Origin: Ptychodera flava
Taxonomy: Eukaryota; Hemichordata; Enteropneusta; Ptychoderidae
NCBI RefSeq assembly: GCF_041260155.1
Contig: NC_091935.1
Location: 6,253,501 to 6,317,500 of the forward strand
Direction: 5' to 3'
DNA: 64,000 nucleotides
Made by a program: the position numbers and the translations under genes. Shown here one piece after another: positions 14,460-26,100 of the stretch; the stretch's first letter is position 1, and each line of letters opens with the position of its first letter. The notes below the pieces were generated by a model. The model saw only the letters and a program-made list of their open reading frames with translations, ran no database searches and was not told where the DNA came from.

Positions 14460-15103
14460 GGGAATCCTACGATAATACTACCCTGACAAAGTGCACAGAT
14501 GGTTTACATGAGCTTCGTGGCCGATTAAAGCACAACTTTTTCTGCGTCATAGTTTACGTGACAAATGCATCACTGAGGTACCAAGGGGCGATAGTGGAAA
14601 GTGACAGACACTTACCAATCGTGAATCCAGTCAAATTAAACCACAGATAGGAGTGATCTTTGAATAAACAATGAGCTGCAACTTCTCCGACAAAATACGA
14701 GTTGCCAGTCAGAGAAGGTTAGATCAAGTCGTAGACGCATGCGTCGTCGAAGCGTTATTGTACTGATCAGACGCAATCTCCCATCAACTGTGCAAAACCA
14801 CGTTAAGCCCCGCCCCCAATCCTACCACAAGGGTATAGACTATGTACAACCCTTTTCGAAAAAAATAAATGAATGTCTTGACTTTTTGTGTTGTGTGATT
14901 GAGCAGTGCATTCCTATGCCAGAGACCAGTATTAAAGCCTGGCCATGCAAAAGCTGATATAATGATCACATGTGTATCAACAAGACAAACACAAAGTGAG
15001 AAAGAAATTTACCAAAAATTATAGACATCAGTATCACCTCTGCGTAAGAGCACCTTTAAGGAAACTTGATAAAAATGGGTAACTTTCAACTTTATAGAAT
15101 GAA

Positions 15104-15104
15104 T

Positions 15105-15176
<72 letters not shown>

Positions 15177-15199
15177 ATCACCATGCTTGGGGACAGAGA

Positions 15200-15264
<65 letters not shown>
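15104..15264. repeat. (TA)n microsatellite in two blocks
   Basis: Two long TA runs (about 15104-15176 and 15204-15264) separated by a short unique spacer. Confidence 0.95.
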
Positions 15265-15268
<4 letters not shown>

Positions 15269-15506
15269 GAGCAATCAGTGAATCAAAATGAGCAATCAGT
15301 GAATCAAAATCTACATCGTTTTCGAAGTTTTGCGCCAGTGCCTTATCATACAGTATGGTAGCTTGTACCAGCTACAAACGCCAAGAAAATTCACAAGCTT
15401 TAAAACTAATGAGACTGTATTAGACGTTATGGAAAATTTGTCGTCCAATGTCCCTTTTGGCTTTTGATTTTGAAGGGTTGAGACCATACTTGAAGACATT
15501 GATCTA

Positions 15507-15543
15507 GGCACGGTCCCTCCTCTGTGACAGAGGAACCATGCAT
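15507..15543. mobile_element. ~37-bp hairpin flanked by GATCTA direct repeats
   Basis: The centre GGTCCCTCCTCTGTGACAGA followed by GGAACC folds back on itself, and GATCTA stands directly on both sides (15501-15506 and 15544-15549), as a target duplication would. The hairpin at 28.56 kb shares the CACGGTCCCTC start. Confidence 0.45.
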
Positions 15544-16195
15544 GATCTAAGGAAGGCCAGTGGGTCTGATAAAAATTCCTTGTATCGATTTTTAGCAGAT
15601 AACTATTCTATGCAATTAAGCTTATATTTCAATTTTCAATCAATATTTCAGGGTGCAAGTATCTAGTACTCGAATATTTTTCTCCAATATCCCATTTGTC
15701 ACTTTCGGCGAAGGTTTTATTTTTTAATACCATGATGTATATCCTCTTTAAGACTCTCACAGCTCCTTTTTCGCTACACAGCTCTTCTTAGCAAGTGAGA
15801 CGGGACTGAGCAAGCCTGGCAAGCTCTGGTATCGCGTTTATCCAAGCTGCTCTGTGCTGAACTGTTAACGGTTCTTGCATAATCTGAGGGCGTAGCATTC
15901 GAGGGGCTGTGGCAGTGTATCTCCTTGGTGTGAATTATATTACTGAAAAGGTTCCCTTGATCAACTGCAACGGGCTTGCTGGCATATGTTGACTCACTTT
16001 TTGAGTCTCACACACAAGTTGACCGAATTTCCAATTTCGCTACTACGGCGTTTGAAACTGTCAAACTCATATAAACCTCCAATTGTTTGCGGGCTCCGTT
16101 CCATTCCGTTCTATTGGACTACGAAGAGTAATCACCTATTGTCTGTATTCACTTAGGAGCACAACATAACTAAATTTTATACTCTTTTTCTTTGT

Positions 16196-16508
16196 CGTCT
16201 ACAATGCGCCTCAAACTTTCCTCATGAAATTTTCAACCGCCCTCTTAATAAATCAAAAATAACAATCAGGATTCACCGTACAAAGTTGGAAGTAGAGAAA
16301 TAATTTGCCTTAAATTTACCGACATTTGAAATTCAAAATTGCCGCCTATGGGGAAAAAATTTTGATTTTCTAAAAGGAAACTAAAAAACGAAAATGGTGA
16401 AAATTGTTCTCACTCGAAGAGCTTTAAAATGAATTCCACAAGCGGAAAACTGGAAAGTAATGTAAAATTTGAGTCCGAATATCTGTCCGCGAGGCGTATT
16501 CTAGCTTA
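16196..16508 (+). mobile_element. TIR family A element, copy 2
   Basis: Diverged copy: 'gcgcctcaaactttcctcatgaaa' at the left, 'ttgaaattcaaaattgccgcc' in the centre, and 'gtccgaatatctgtccgcgaggcg' at the right. Non-coding. Confidence 0.65.
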
Positions 16509-17059
16509 ACAATCTTGCCAAACAACACCTTCACAGTCATACCAGTTTGTGTTCCGATAAAATTTAACTAAATCATCAAGGGAAATAAAACTCTGTAAAT
16601 AATTCACTCCTCTGCAGTAAGATCCTACATGGTTGTTGATTGGTAAACTCCGTAGAAATGATACCTTCATGTTCCAACCTGTAATATTACAATATTTCGC
16701 CGGGAAGAGAAATGTCATTCTGTATCTTTATTCCAAAGATGGAAAACAGTGAGACATGTACATGAAGAGATATTATACTTTCCGAGTATAATGAGCTCGA
16801 TACGGTTGAATAAACACTGAAAAATAACTAAACAAACGGGAGAAAATAGACATTTTTACAGAGGAATATAGACGGTGACATAAGACATCTTTTAAACTTA
16901 GTCGGCTAAGCCTGAATTGGGAAAGCTAATATTAGTAGTTGCTGTAAATGTACACACAAATCTCTGTTTTGTACGATGAATTTTTTCTAGATGCTGCAAG
17001 AATATGCTCAGCTAGCAACACAATATATGAGGTTTCACGTTTCTGGCATACTGATTTCC

Positions 17060-17065
17060 TTTATT
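17060..17065 (-). terminator. Candidate poly(A) signal for CRD gene copy 3
   Basis: AATAAA on the minus strand about 170 bases after the stop codon at 17232. The hexamer is common in AT-rich DNA, so this is weak. Confidence 0.3.
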
Positions 17066-17231
17066 TCCTTAATTTCGCTCGCAGTCTATGATGCTCTTTG
17101 TTCCACGATCAGGGAGCGAAAAAGAGTGTGTCACGTGATATATGAGTAGGTTTGAACATTTTAAATCTTCTTCCCCAAATCTCTGCCCTCCCTGTCAGGT
17201 GGGCCTTTTGAATTGCTATGAACACAGACGT

Positions 17232-17891
17232 TTATGGTTTAGAGGTACATTCGCACTGGCAGTCACATACTTTTTCATCGATTTCGCTGTCCAAGGTTGG
17301 TATTGGCGCTCCGTCATATCTCGGAGTGTTTTCACTATCGGGCAGATCCGTCGGTGCTGCTGCTAGCGTAGTGACGTCATACATTGGCGGCGTAGCCCAA
17401 TCGGTGAAGTTCTCCATACCAAATTCAAAGCAAGGTCCTTCTCGGGGACTTTTTGGGAATATCTCGCACTCCAGTCGATAAGGCCAGGGGAAGCCATATT
17501 TACGAAGGGAATGCTCACACCCTGCCCTGACTTCTTCGCAAATTGGGCGACACGGTGGAATGGGCCAGTTGTCCTCTGAAAGCATATTACAAGGTGGCTC
17601 ATACACAGAACATATTAGCAAATTCATGTAGGGTGAACACCCACGCTTGCCCAGCCGCAGAAGAAGGTCGACCAGTATCTTCGTGTGAGCTTCGTAATTT
17701 GAGAGATTCGGAGCCAATGTTTCGTTGTACTGTCCAAGCTCCATGCAGATTGGAAGAACAACCGGCTCGCAAATCTTACGGATCCTTCCAGATGCAGGGA
17801 TATGAACAAAGGATAGCACAAGAACGATCAGCAGAGACCGGTATGTTGACCTGTGTGGGTACTCCATTCTAGCTCTGTCCGTCGTTCTCAT
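17232..17891 (-). CDS. Diverged secreted Frizzled-CRD protein with CxCxCxC tail (copy 3)
   Basis: 219-codon frame. A second Met at residue 9 (start 17867) is an equally good start before the signal core LLIVLVLSFVHIPASG. The CRD keeps its ten cysteines (ICEP, ICME, GCSP, ICSV, PPCN, PPCR, ICEE, GCEH, ECEI, GPC), YNET, and the WP of the last helix. The stretch that in other copies reads like E-V-H-Q-F-x-P-L is replaced by VDLLLRLGKRGCSP, so the Wnt lipid-groove segment is lost or rebuilt. The linker and the ending CDCQCECTSKP match copies 1 and 2. It resembles copy 1 most (longer PPC-to-PPC loop, GPC-x-EF). It is likely secreted. Wnt binding is doubtful; a changed ligand or a structural role is possible. 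Confidence 0.85.
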   Translation of the reverse strand: MRTTDRARMEYPHRSTYRSLLIVLVLSFVHIPASGRIRKICEPVVLPICMELGQYNETLAPNLSNYEAHTKILVDLLLRLGKRGCSPYMNLLICSVYEPPCNMLSEDNWPIPPCRPICEEVRAGCEHSLRKYGFPWPYRLECEIFPKSPREGPCFEFGMENFTDWATPPMYDVTTLAAAPTDLPDSENTPRYDGAPIPTLDSEIDEKVCDCQCECTSKP

Positions 17892-18318
17892 TAAAGCACT
17901 ATGTCAGGGGTATAATAATAAGAGAGATTTATGGTCATTTTTTCAAGTTTACAATAGGAAATCTACACAAGAGACCATATTTGCTGTCACATAATGCAAT
18001 GAACACTCTTATTACTTCACACAAAATGAGGAATAAACAATGATATGTCCAAGAGTTAGAAGATGGATATTGTATGACAAGCTGAATTTTCTCTCAATTT
18101 TCGTTTCGGTATGGAACGTGCTCTGAAAGGTTCGTTTTGGATAAATGTACCTGCAAGTGATCTGAGTCTGTAAACACACAGAAAAAAATATGTTGTTGTT
18201 TCAATAGAATTGAAGTGATGATTGCTCGCCTGGACAGTTCAGGTTTTTGATAAATTTCAGAGAAACAATGTATGAATCACCGTTCACATTTCGGTGATTT
18301 AAACTTATTACAACCCAG

Positions 18319-18655
18319 GATAATGCGTTTCTGTGACAGATATTCGGACTCTCGCTCTGGTCTACCACTCGTAGGGGCTCATTTTGAAGCTCTCTGAGAA
18401 GGTAAAGTTTCCAGCATCTAAGTTTTTTGAAAATCGGCAATTAATTTTTTTACTGTACTGTTAACAAACGGATAGCGGCCATGTTGAATTTAAAATATCA
18501 GTAAGTGTTGGATACTGTGTTTCCCTTGGCGAAACTTTGCACGTTGACCTCCCTGACTTTTTATTCTTGATTTGACAATAAATATGGCTGAAAGTTTCCA
18601 CGAGGAAGTTTGAGAAAATGTTTTGAGTCTTCACATTCGAGGTGCGTACCACCTC
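18319..18655 (-). mobile_element. TIR family A element, copy 3
   Basis: Contains 'gacagatattcggactctcg', 'aggggctcattttgaagctc', 'gcggccatgttgaatt', and ends 'cgaggtgcgtaccacctc', the family's right end. Confidence 0.7.
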
Positions 18656-19107
18656 AATGAACGTCTATAGCTTACTAGTAGAAAATAATTCTCTCCTCTC
18701 GTCCTCATACGAGCTTACTTAGTTCTTAATGCCCAAATTCGCAATTCTACCATTAACATTGATGTGCCCTCAACGGCCAAGCAAAGGTATCTCTTAGCAA
18801 GTTTACACTCAAGGGAAGAATATACTGATATAGCATAGCGAACGAGTGGCTGTGTTTTAAACTATCGCGTCTCAGAGGTTTTTTAAATATGATCATGATT
18901 GGCATACGGCAGCTTACACAGAATTCGTAGAGCAAATGCATTATGTACGTAGCATGCGATGTTATTGTTGACAAGTAAAGTCCTAGTCCAGACAAGACTT
19001 CTGTAAAATGATGAAGGAAAGTGAACGAGTAATAGACTGTCATCAAGGTTGAGTCATCAGTGTAAAATGGAGAGCGTCACGTCTTCATTGCAACTGATAC
19101 ATCATTT

Positions 19108-19444
19108 AAGGTAGTACGAGCTTCGAAACTGAAAGACCTGTACTTTTTCTCAAACTTTCGTTGATGAAACTTTCAGCTATATTCTTACCACATCAAGAAG
19201 AAAAATCAGGCGTCACGGTGCGATTTTTGGTACTAGAGAAGCAAAGTCCCAAGACTTACCGACATCTAAATTCAAAATGGCTGCCAACCTGGTGTCAACT
19301 CTATGGGGAAAAATAACGTTGGCGATTTTCGAAAATCTATCCTTCTTCAAAAAGTTTAAAATGAAACCTAACAAATGATAGATCAGAAAAATATTGTAAA
19401 AAAAATAGATTCCGAATTATCTGTCTCCGAGGCGCATTCTTCCT
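19108..19444 (+). mobile_element. TIR family A element, copy 4
   Basis: Starts AAGGTAGTACGAGCTTCGAA after TTAA and ends CTCCGAGGCGCATTCTTCCTT, inverted complements with few changes. The centre has 'ttcaaaatggctgcc'. A well-preserved copy. Confidence 0.75.
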
Positions 19445-20885
19445 TACTATTACTTACCACATAGTTGAAATGTCTGTTCATGTTGGCATAGACCATCGGC
19501 GTTTTTTTTAAGTACAGTGTCGCCATCTTTGGTATCTAGCTTGCAGTACTTTCTGCTTGCACTGTGATCATTTGTGTGAGATATTTCATTCCTGCTAATG
19601 TGATTAGACTTGCTAAGATTGTACGATCCATGACGTGGAAACTGTATCAGTTTTTTCCAGTGAACGACAGTGGCCGTATCTTTAAAACTCTATTATTCAT
19701 CCGCAACAAGTGCAACGGGCCTGTTCACTCTTTGCTCGTTAGCCCGCATCAACTGCCTCAATTATGATAAATTTAAAGTGTCACAACACCTTTGGACGTA
19801 ACGATGTACACGTATCCAACAGAAACGAATTGAGATGAATGAAAGACGATACCCACCTCTTCAGCAAAAGTTGATAAAAGGACCACAGACGTCTCCGACC
19901 GGAGTAACTTACTCAGTAACGCCGACCAAGCGGAGTAGTGAGACGTTATATAAAACAGAACACAGTCACTACTAAGGTTTTCTTACTCACCGTATGTGAT
20001 CTCCTAGGAATGTGACGTAGATAAACAACATGGTACGTCAGATGAACGATGTAACAGCTGTTTACGAAGAATTCTTTACGCCGTCTACTCTATTACTGAT
20101 ATGACGTTTATGGTGAAAGGGAACCTAACTTTTTTATAACAATTCCCATGTTCTTCTCCTAAACGTATGTTGAAATTCAAAGTATAAGTCTTGTCAACGG
20201 CGTATCTTGCAAACACAACTCATTGTGTGTATGCTGTGATTAATCACACAAATAGATTTTGGTCTGGACTAAAAGTTCTGTCATCGTCAAAAACAGGACG
20301 TTATTCCACATTCAGGCTGTGTTGCCAAGTTGAACTCCGATTTGATATGATTTGGAGAGTATAACAAGTAACTGCATTTCACAAATAGATCCCAAAACAA
20401 TGAGAAATGCATCTATTGTGACGTCTTTCATAAAGTTCACTATTTGCCATCCTCCAATTTTCCTCAAACCTACCCCCTCGCCAGGTTAAAGAATGAACAC
20501 AGAAATAAATCACAATGAAAATACACGCACTGATTTTCAATGTATTCCTTGAGCAGGGTAAAGAAAAAGCTATTTTAACTGTAATACCTTCATCGCCTTG
20601 TGTGTTTTTTCGAAATTTTGAGTAAAACTAACAACCCGCGCACCAAACAAAGAATGTTATTTTGAAGGTGCCTAGATGCTGAAATCTTTGAAAGACTTTA
20701 TCATTTCTGAGTAGATAAAGGATTACGCTGCGTGGCTATATGTAAAGAAAATACGATGTTTCCTGAAACATGACGGTTTAAAGGATGATACATCGCTTTG
20801 GTCTTAATGGGTAACTTGCTTAGACGCAATACTTACCATTTTCAATGTTTTCAAAACATTTAATTGTCAGATAACAAAATTCCGC

Positions 20886-20886
20886 T

Positions 20887-20969
<83 letters not shown>

Positions 20970-20971
20970 TT
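20886..20971. repeat. (ATTT)n microsatellite
   Basis: About 21 uninterrupted ATTT units, read directly. Confidence 0.97.
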
Positions 20972-21136
20972 AAACGTTCGTAATGCTTCCGCTACCTCTT
21001 ACTATTCGGAAAGACTACGGAAGTGTTTGCTGCATTTCTTCAAGAGGACAGACGGACAGGTAGAAAGATCGACACAATGCATAAACAGATACGTAGAGAC
21101 AGATACACAGCGAGACATCCTGCAGCTGAAATACAC

Positions 21137-21366
21137 ACATGCATACATACATACATACATACATACATACATACATACATACATACATACATACATACAT
21201 ACATACATACATACATACATACATACATACATACATACATACATACATACATACATACATACATACATACATAAATACACACACATACATACATACATAC
21301 ATACATACATACATACATACATACATACATACATACATACATACATACATACATACATACATACAT
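21137..21366. repeat. (CATA)n microsatellite, ~230 bp
   Basis: CATA units with one short break near 21271-21286. All long frames across it (YIHT/MYVC repeats on both strands) are artefacts. Confidence 0.98.
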
Positions 21367-21867
21367 TCATCAGCTTGATTCATACCATGCATCCTGACAG
21401 ACAGACAGACAGACACACAGACATACACAGAGTAAAGTGTATTGAGAGAGAAAGAAATGTAAGTAGACCCTTTACACTGTCACACCAATTCATGGTTGTT
21501 TGACATACTTGGGATGAAGGGCGAAGACAAATTAGAATTCAAACGAAAAAAAAAACAAAAACGAAAAGAAAACAGCCCATAAAGATAGTTTGCTTTAATA
21601 CTCACTTTATTCGGGAGAATTAAAATCAAGTCAGTCACCGAGCTCATGTTTTCAATCGTCAATTCTTGAAGCCTCTATAACCAATGCGAGATTTTCTTGA
21701 ACATGCTATGTGGCCGTGAACTGTTTCCGGAAGGTACTTGGTGAAATGAATGATAATTATAAATTAGTGTTACAATTTGTGACTCAATTATGTGGTTAAC
21801 GATATCAAAATTATTACATTGTGATATGAGGATAGTCCAAATCCGGTAATTTTGTTCATCTGGAGCG

Positions 21868-21873
21868 TTTATT
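21868..21873 (-). terminator. Candidate poly(A) signal of the seven-CRD gene
   Basis: AATAAA on the minus strand, about 100 bases downstream of the stop codon at 21972, the usual distance for a short 3' UTR. It supports this CRD exon being the last exon. Confidence 0.55.
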
Positions 21874-21971
21874 GCATGATTTTTTTTGCTATTTTTGCAA
21901 CCTTTTCCAAAATATTCTTCGAGTTCGTGGTATTGCTGTAATCATAGGATCTGATTGTCGTCCTCTCGCAC

Positions 21972-22320
21972 TCATTCGAGACAAAGCCTGTCAGACCGAG
22001 GTGGAAATTGATCACAATTAAACTTATCAGGCCAAGGAAAAGCAAACTCCGCCATGAGTTGCTCGCATCCTTCCTTCGCTGCCTGGCACGATTCACGACA
22101 CGGCGGAACGAGCTCTTCCAACAGTGTACACACCGGGGCGTAAATGAAACAGAGAAACCGTTTCAAATGAGGCGAACATTGTAACTTGACCATCGGGAAA
22201 TACTGACGGACTTCCAGTGCAGCGTCATCTTGAGATGTTTGGTTCAGATAATTTGGAAACAGGGTAGCATTGTAGCCCACATCTTGACATAAAGGTATGG
22301 TCAATGGCTCGCAGCGTCGC
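21972..22320 (-). CDS. Seven-CRD gene, last exon with CRD7 and stop
   Basis: Acceptor TCTATGTCTCTCAG|GCGACG in phase 2, then RRCEPLTIPLCQ through RLCLE and TGA, 349 bases. Residues 856-971. Ten cysteines; EVRQYFPMVKLQCSP; YNAT keeps the glycosylation site. Unlike the other six repeats there is no linker and no donor; the protein ends right after the tenth cysteine. An AATAAA follows at 21873-21868 on this strand. Confidence 0.78.
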
Positions 22321-23076
22321 CTGAGAGACATAGAAAAGCAGTATGTATAAGCATATGTGTGAGTGTGATATATATATATATATATATATAATATATATAT
22401 ATATATATTATATATATATAATATATATATATATATATAATAATACAAAAATTAGGCTTATATTATATTTTGCAATAAACGGAGTGTAGGATAGTCTCGT
22501 AATCATTTACCAGTATGTATTTGCGGATGTCGTCACCAGACTTTGCAATTTCTTTAAATTTATCTAAAGGTCAAGTTCAGGATGAGGTACCCATTATTCA
22601 CAAGCCAATTAGTGTAAAGTGCCTTGCTCAAGGGCACAACAACGTGGTGCTAGAGTCTCGAACTCACCGTCCTCTGAGAGTGAGTCCGTTACTAGGGACC
22701 TAACGGGACCTGCCTGGTCTCGAACTCACCATCCTCCGACAGTGAGTTCGGTTCCCTAACCACTGCCATGCTCCACGGTGCCTCCTTTTTAAACGATTCT
22801 TTGATATCAAACCTGATTTCCACAAGCAACCTCAACAACAGCAAATAATTTTAAGATTTCTGTTCTTCGTTTTCGAAAAATTAAAACTTCAATCTTGTTT
22901 GATTTGTAATGGTAAGTGTTTTTTGTTCTACTCCAAATGTCGAAATGGTAGGATTCAACTCGACAATACAGTTACATGTCTGCATGTGTACAATGTCTCA
23001 GTACTTTATATAGTACTTTGTTCTTAAAGTAACATATTTTTACTTAATTTGTACTTGAAGTAATTTGTGATTTGTG

Positions 23077-23163
<87 letters not shown>

Positions 23164-26100
23164 CTGTGTGTCTGTGTGTCTGTGTGTCTGTGTCTGTGTC
23201 TGTGTGTGTCTGTGTGTCTGTATCTGTGTGTATAAAGTTTTCGCTGACAACTAACAACTACGTACCGAACAAATCGACAAAAAACATTATGTATTGATAC
23301 GATGGATTGTACTGGGGGAAATGTTAAATTTTGTATTACAGATACTGCAGAGACACCAATAAAAATCTTAAAATCTAGTTTTGAAAAGAATTATCCATCG
23401 TTACAGCTATTTCCAAGATATACGATAACTCGGTAACAGCAGTAACAGTTACCATTGCGAACATAAACACGATAATAGTCCAATGTGATCTGCACATCAA
23501 CATATATTCGTAATGCTCAGACTTTCGAAATACCTTAACATTGCAAGGAGCACTAATTTTCACATTCTCGAGTGCCAGAGCATGATTTCTGCTTCACCGA
23601 CGCATGGGTAGCGCCAAACTGTTGCCGTAAAGAGGTACGTGATTTACGACGATGTAATTGTCATCGTACCAACCCCACTTCATCTTTAGAATTGTGGTTC
23701 TCAGAAAATTCGGAAATACAGTTTCAGTGTAATCCATTTCCTGACATTGAGCCATGGCTGCCTGCTCACATCGCGGACTGAACAGAATTTTAAACAACCG
23801 ACCTATCGAGCTTACTGTATTATGTAGAGACTAACTATTTGTGACACATATTTTGATGAAGGTGGAAATCTTTCACACCTTTTGAAATGTTGGAAGATGA
23901 AGAAAAACATGGGACTCATAGGGATGAAAGGCCAAGAATCTCTGCTCACTGCAGACTGAGTGGCAGGAAATATAACACTTTCCTGGCCGACCTTAACTTT
24001 GATTAAGTTCATCCCTTTAGAACATGATGTCTACCAAATACCAAAGCTATCAGATGGTTAGTTTTTGAGAAAGAAAGCTTTTGACCAAAAATAGCAAAAA
24101 TTGCCACTAAATTGTAGATATCACAATTTCAATATATCACATTTTGATCATCCCTATGAACCTGTATACCAAATACCAAAGCCATCAGACAAGTGGTTTT
24201 GGTAAAAGAAATTTGACCAATATTGACAAAATTACCTTAAAATACTAATTTGCATATTTCGCCACAATTTGAACAAATCTGAAATAGGTCATCCCCAGGG
24301 ATCTACATCTCAAATATCAAGCAGTTTTGAAGAAGAAGAATTTAAGATTTTTTGACCAAAAATGACAAAAATTGCCTTAAAAATTAAATTTCCATATTTC
24401 ATCACAATTTGGACAAATTTGAATAAGGTCATCTCTAGGGAATAATATTCTAAATATTAAATCTGTCGGACCAGCCGTTGAGGAGAAGATCTTTGCCAAA
24501 ATTAGCAAAATTAGACCAAAAATATAAATTTGCATAATTCACCACAATTTTTGTCCTACTTTTCTTTGCCTATATATTTGCTGAACAACCGGCATATGGA
24601 TGCCCGGGCAAATTAGATATCGAACCCTACCTGTTTGCTTGAGTTGATACAGTCGTAATTTGGCTGGTTGGTGGTTCGGTAGCCTTTATCGGTTCTTCAA
24701 ACTCTAAACCAAGACAAAGCCCGTCACTCGGAAACTGTCTACATTTGAGACTATCGGACCACCTAAGGCCATTCCGCCTCAAGAGATCGCCGCACCCATC
24801 CTTGGCTGCTTTACACAAAGCACGACATGGCGGAATGGGGTCTTCCAACACCGTACACACCGGGGCGTAAACGGAGCAGAGAAACCGCTTCAAGTGTGGT
24901 GAGCACTCAGCTTCAATCAGCGGCCAAAACTGGTTGACTTCAAACGCCGCTTCCTCTTGAGACTCGTGGTTCAGAATGTTCGGGAATATGGTTTCATTGT
25001 AACCCAGTCCTTGGCATAGAGGTATGGTCAACGGCTCACATCGCGGTCTGAATTGAGACGCAGGAGAAAACGGGTAAGTAATACGTGGATTCTCATCCTA
25101 AAATGTATTGACCTAAAGTATCCGACCTCTTCATCGCAATTTTCTTCCTGAGTTATAATATTTAGACTTTTATTCATGTTTTGTTTTTTGTTTGAGGGCA
25201 TGATGTTCATGGGGTTGAAAGATATCGCATTAATTTTACCATGTTTTCTATGGTCATAACTTCATGATTTTAATTGACATCTTATGAATTCTAGCGAATC
25301 AATCTTATATTGCGAAACAATCTTATTGAATCTCATAGTAAAACCACCATAAAATTTGGGTAAGAAAGACGCTTATGTCATTACTTGTAATACGAAATAA
25401 TCGAAACGGACGAATAATCTTTGCATCCTTCGCACGGTATTTTCACACACTAGGTTCAGACTGTCTGATTGTGAGCCAAAAATTTCATAACTGAAGCAAT
25501 AAATCGATCATCTACCCACAATCTATCGGTTGGTTTCCGGGCAAAGCCTAGTATCAAAGTCCTGTGTTGTCTACTTGATTTTGATATTTGAGTATCAATA
25601 GTAAATTTGCATATAAGTAAGAATATCTGGAAATTTATTTATTTCACTTTTTAGTGAGCGGCCGAGTTTCAGTAATTTTCAATTGCGCTCATACAGCAAA
25701 AATGTAAAAAAACACAAATCACAAAAATAAGAACAAGAAGAGAGAAACCGCGGGATTCAACATTCCGTCTGTTAGAGTTTAAAGTTACATTTGAAGGTAT
25801 ATAGACTATAGCCTATTGTTTGGTTTCTGCAGGTAAGGCATTCAAAACTTAAGAGCCATGGGAGTGAGACCTATACGTTGAGCAGCTTTTGAATGCATCT
25901 TGGTACATAACAGTCCTGGGGCGAGGAAACCGTATATATATGAGGCGTATGCTCTAACTTCTTGAGTATACAGTGTACAATCTGAATACATGAATATTCT
26001 CGATTCATAGTGAGTCACTATCTCCGGATATGTATTACTGAAACAATACTCGTAACAAGTTTCGCATAAATAAATACTAACTCATGTAACTGGTCGCACT

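Larger units (their letters stand above)
14068..17231. other. Intergenic region with repeats
   Basis: No further coding region is supported. It holds a 98-bp element with 13-bp inverted ends, TA microsatellites, a small hairpin insertion and one family A element, each listed separately. The rest (14.5-15.1, 15.55-16.19, 16.5-17.05 kb) shows nothing recognisable. Confidence 0.5.
17892..21867. other. Intergenic region with repeats
   Basis: No gene is supported. Two family A elements lie at 18.3-18.65 and 19.1-19.44 kb, an ATTT repeat at 20.89-20.97 kb and a CATA repeat at 21.1-21.4 kb. 19.45-20.88 kb shows nothing recognisable. Confidence 0.5.

Noticed and set aside
2795-17891. Classical sFRP
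   Set aside because: No netrin-like domain, and the CRD sequence is closer to Frizzled-5/8 and 1/2/7.
21002-21503. Long frames of MYVC and YIHT repeats on both strands
   Set aside because: Translations of the CATA microsatellite.
23375-23563. Minus-strand frame with a hydrophobic run (WTIIVFMFAMVTVTAVTEL) as a signal-peptide exon for CRD7
   Set aside because: A weak GTATAT donor would fit phase 2, but the CRD6 donor fits better and the whole array then makes one protein. Kept only as an outside possibility for a short CRD7 isoform.
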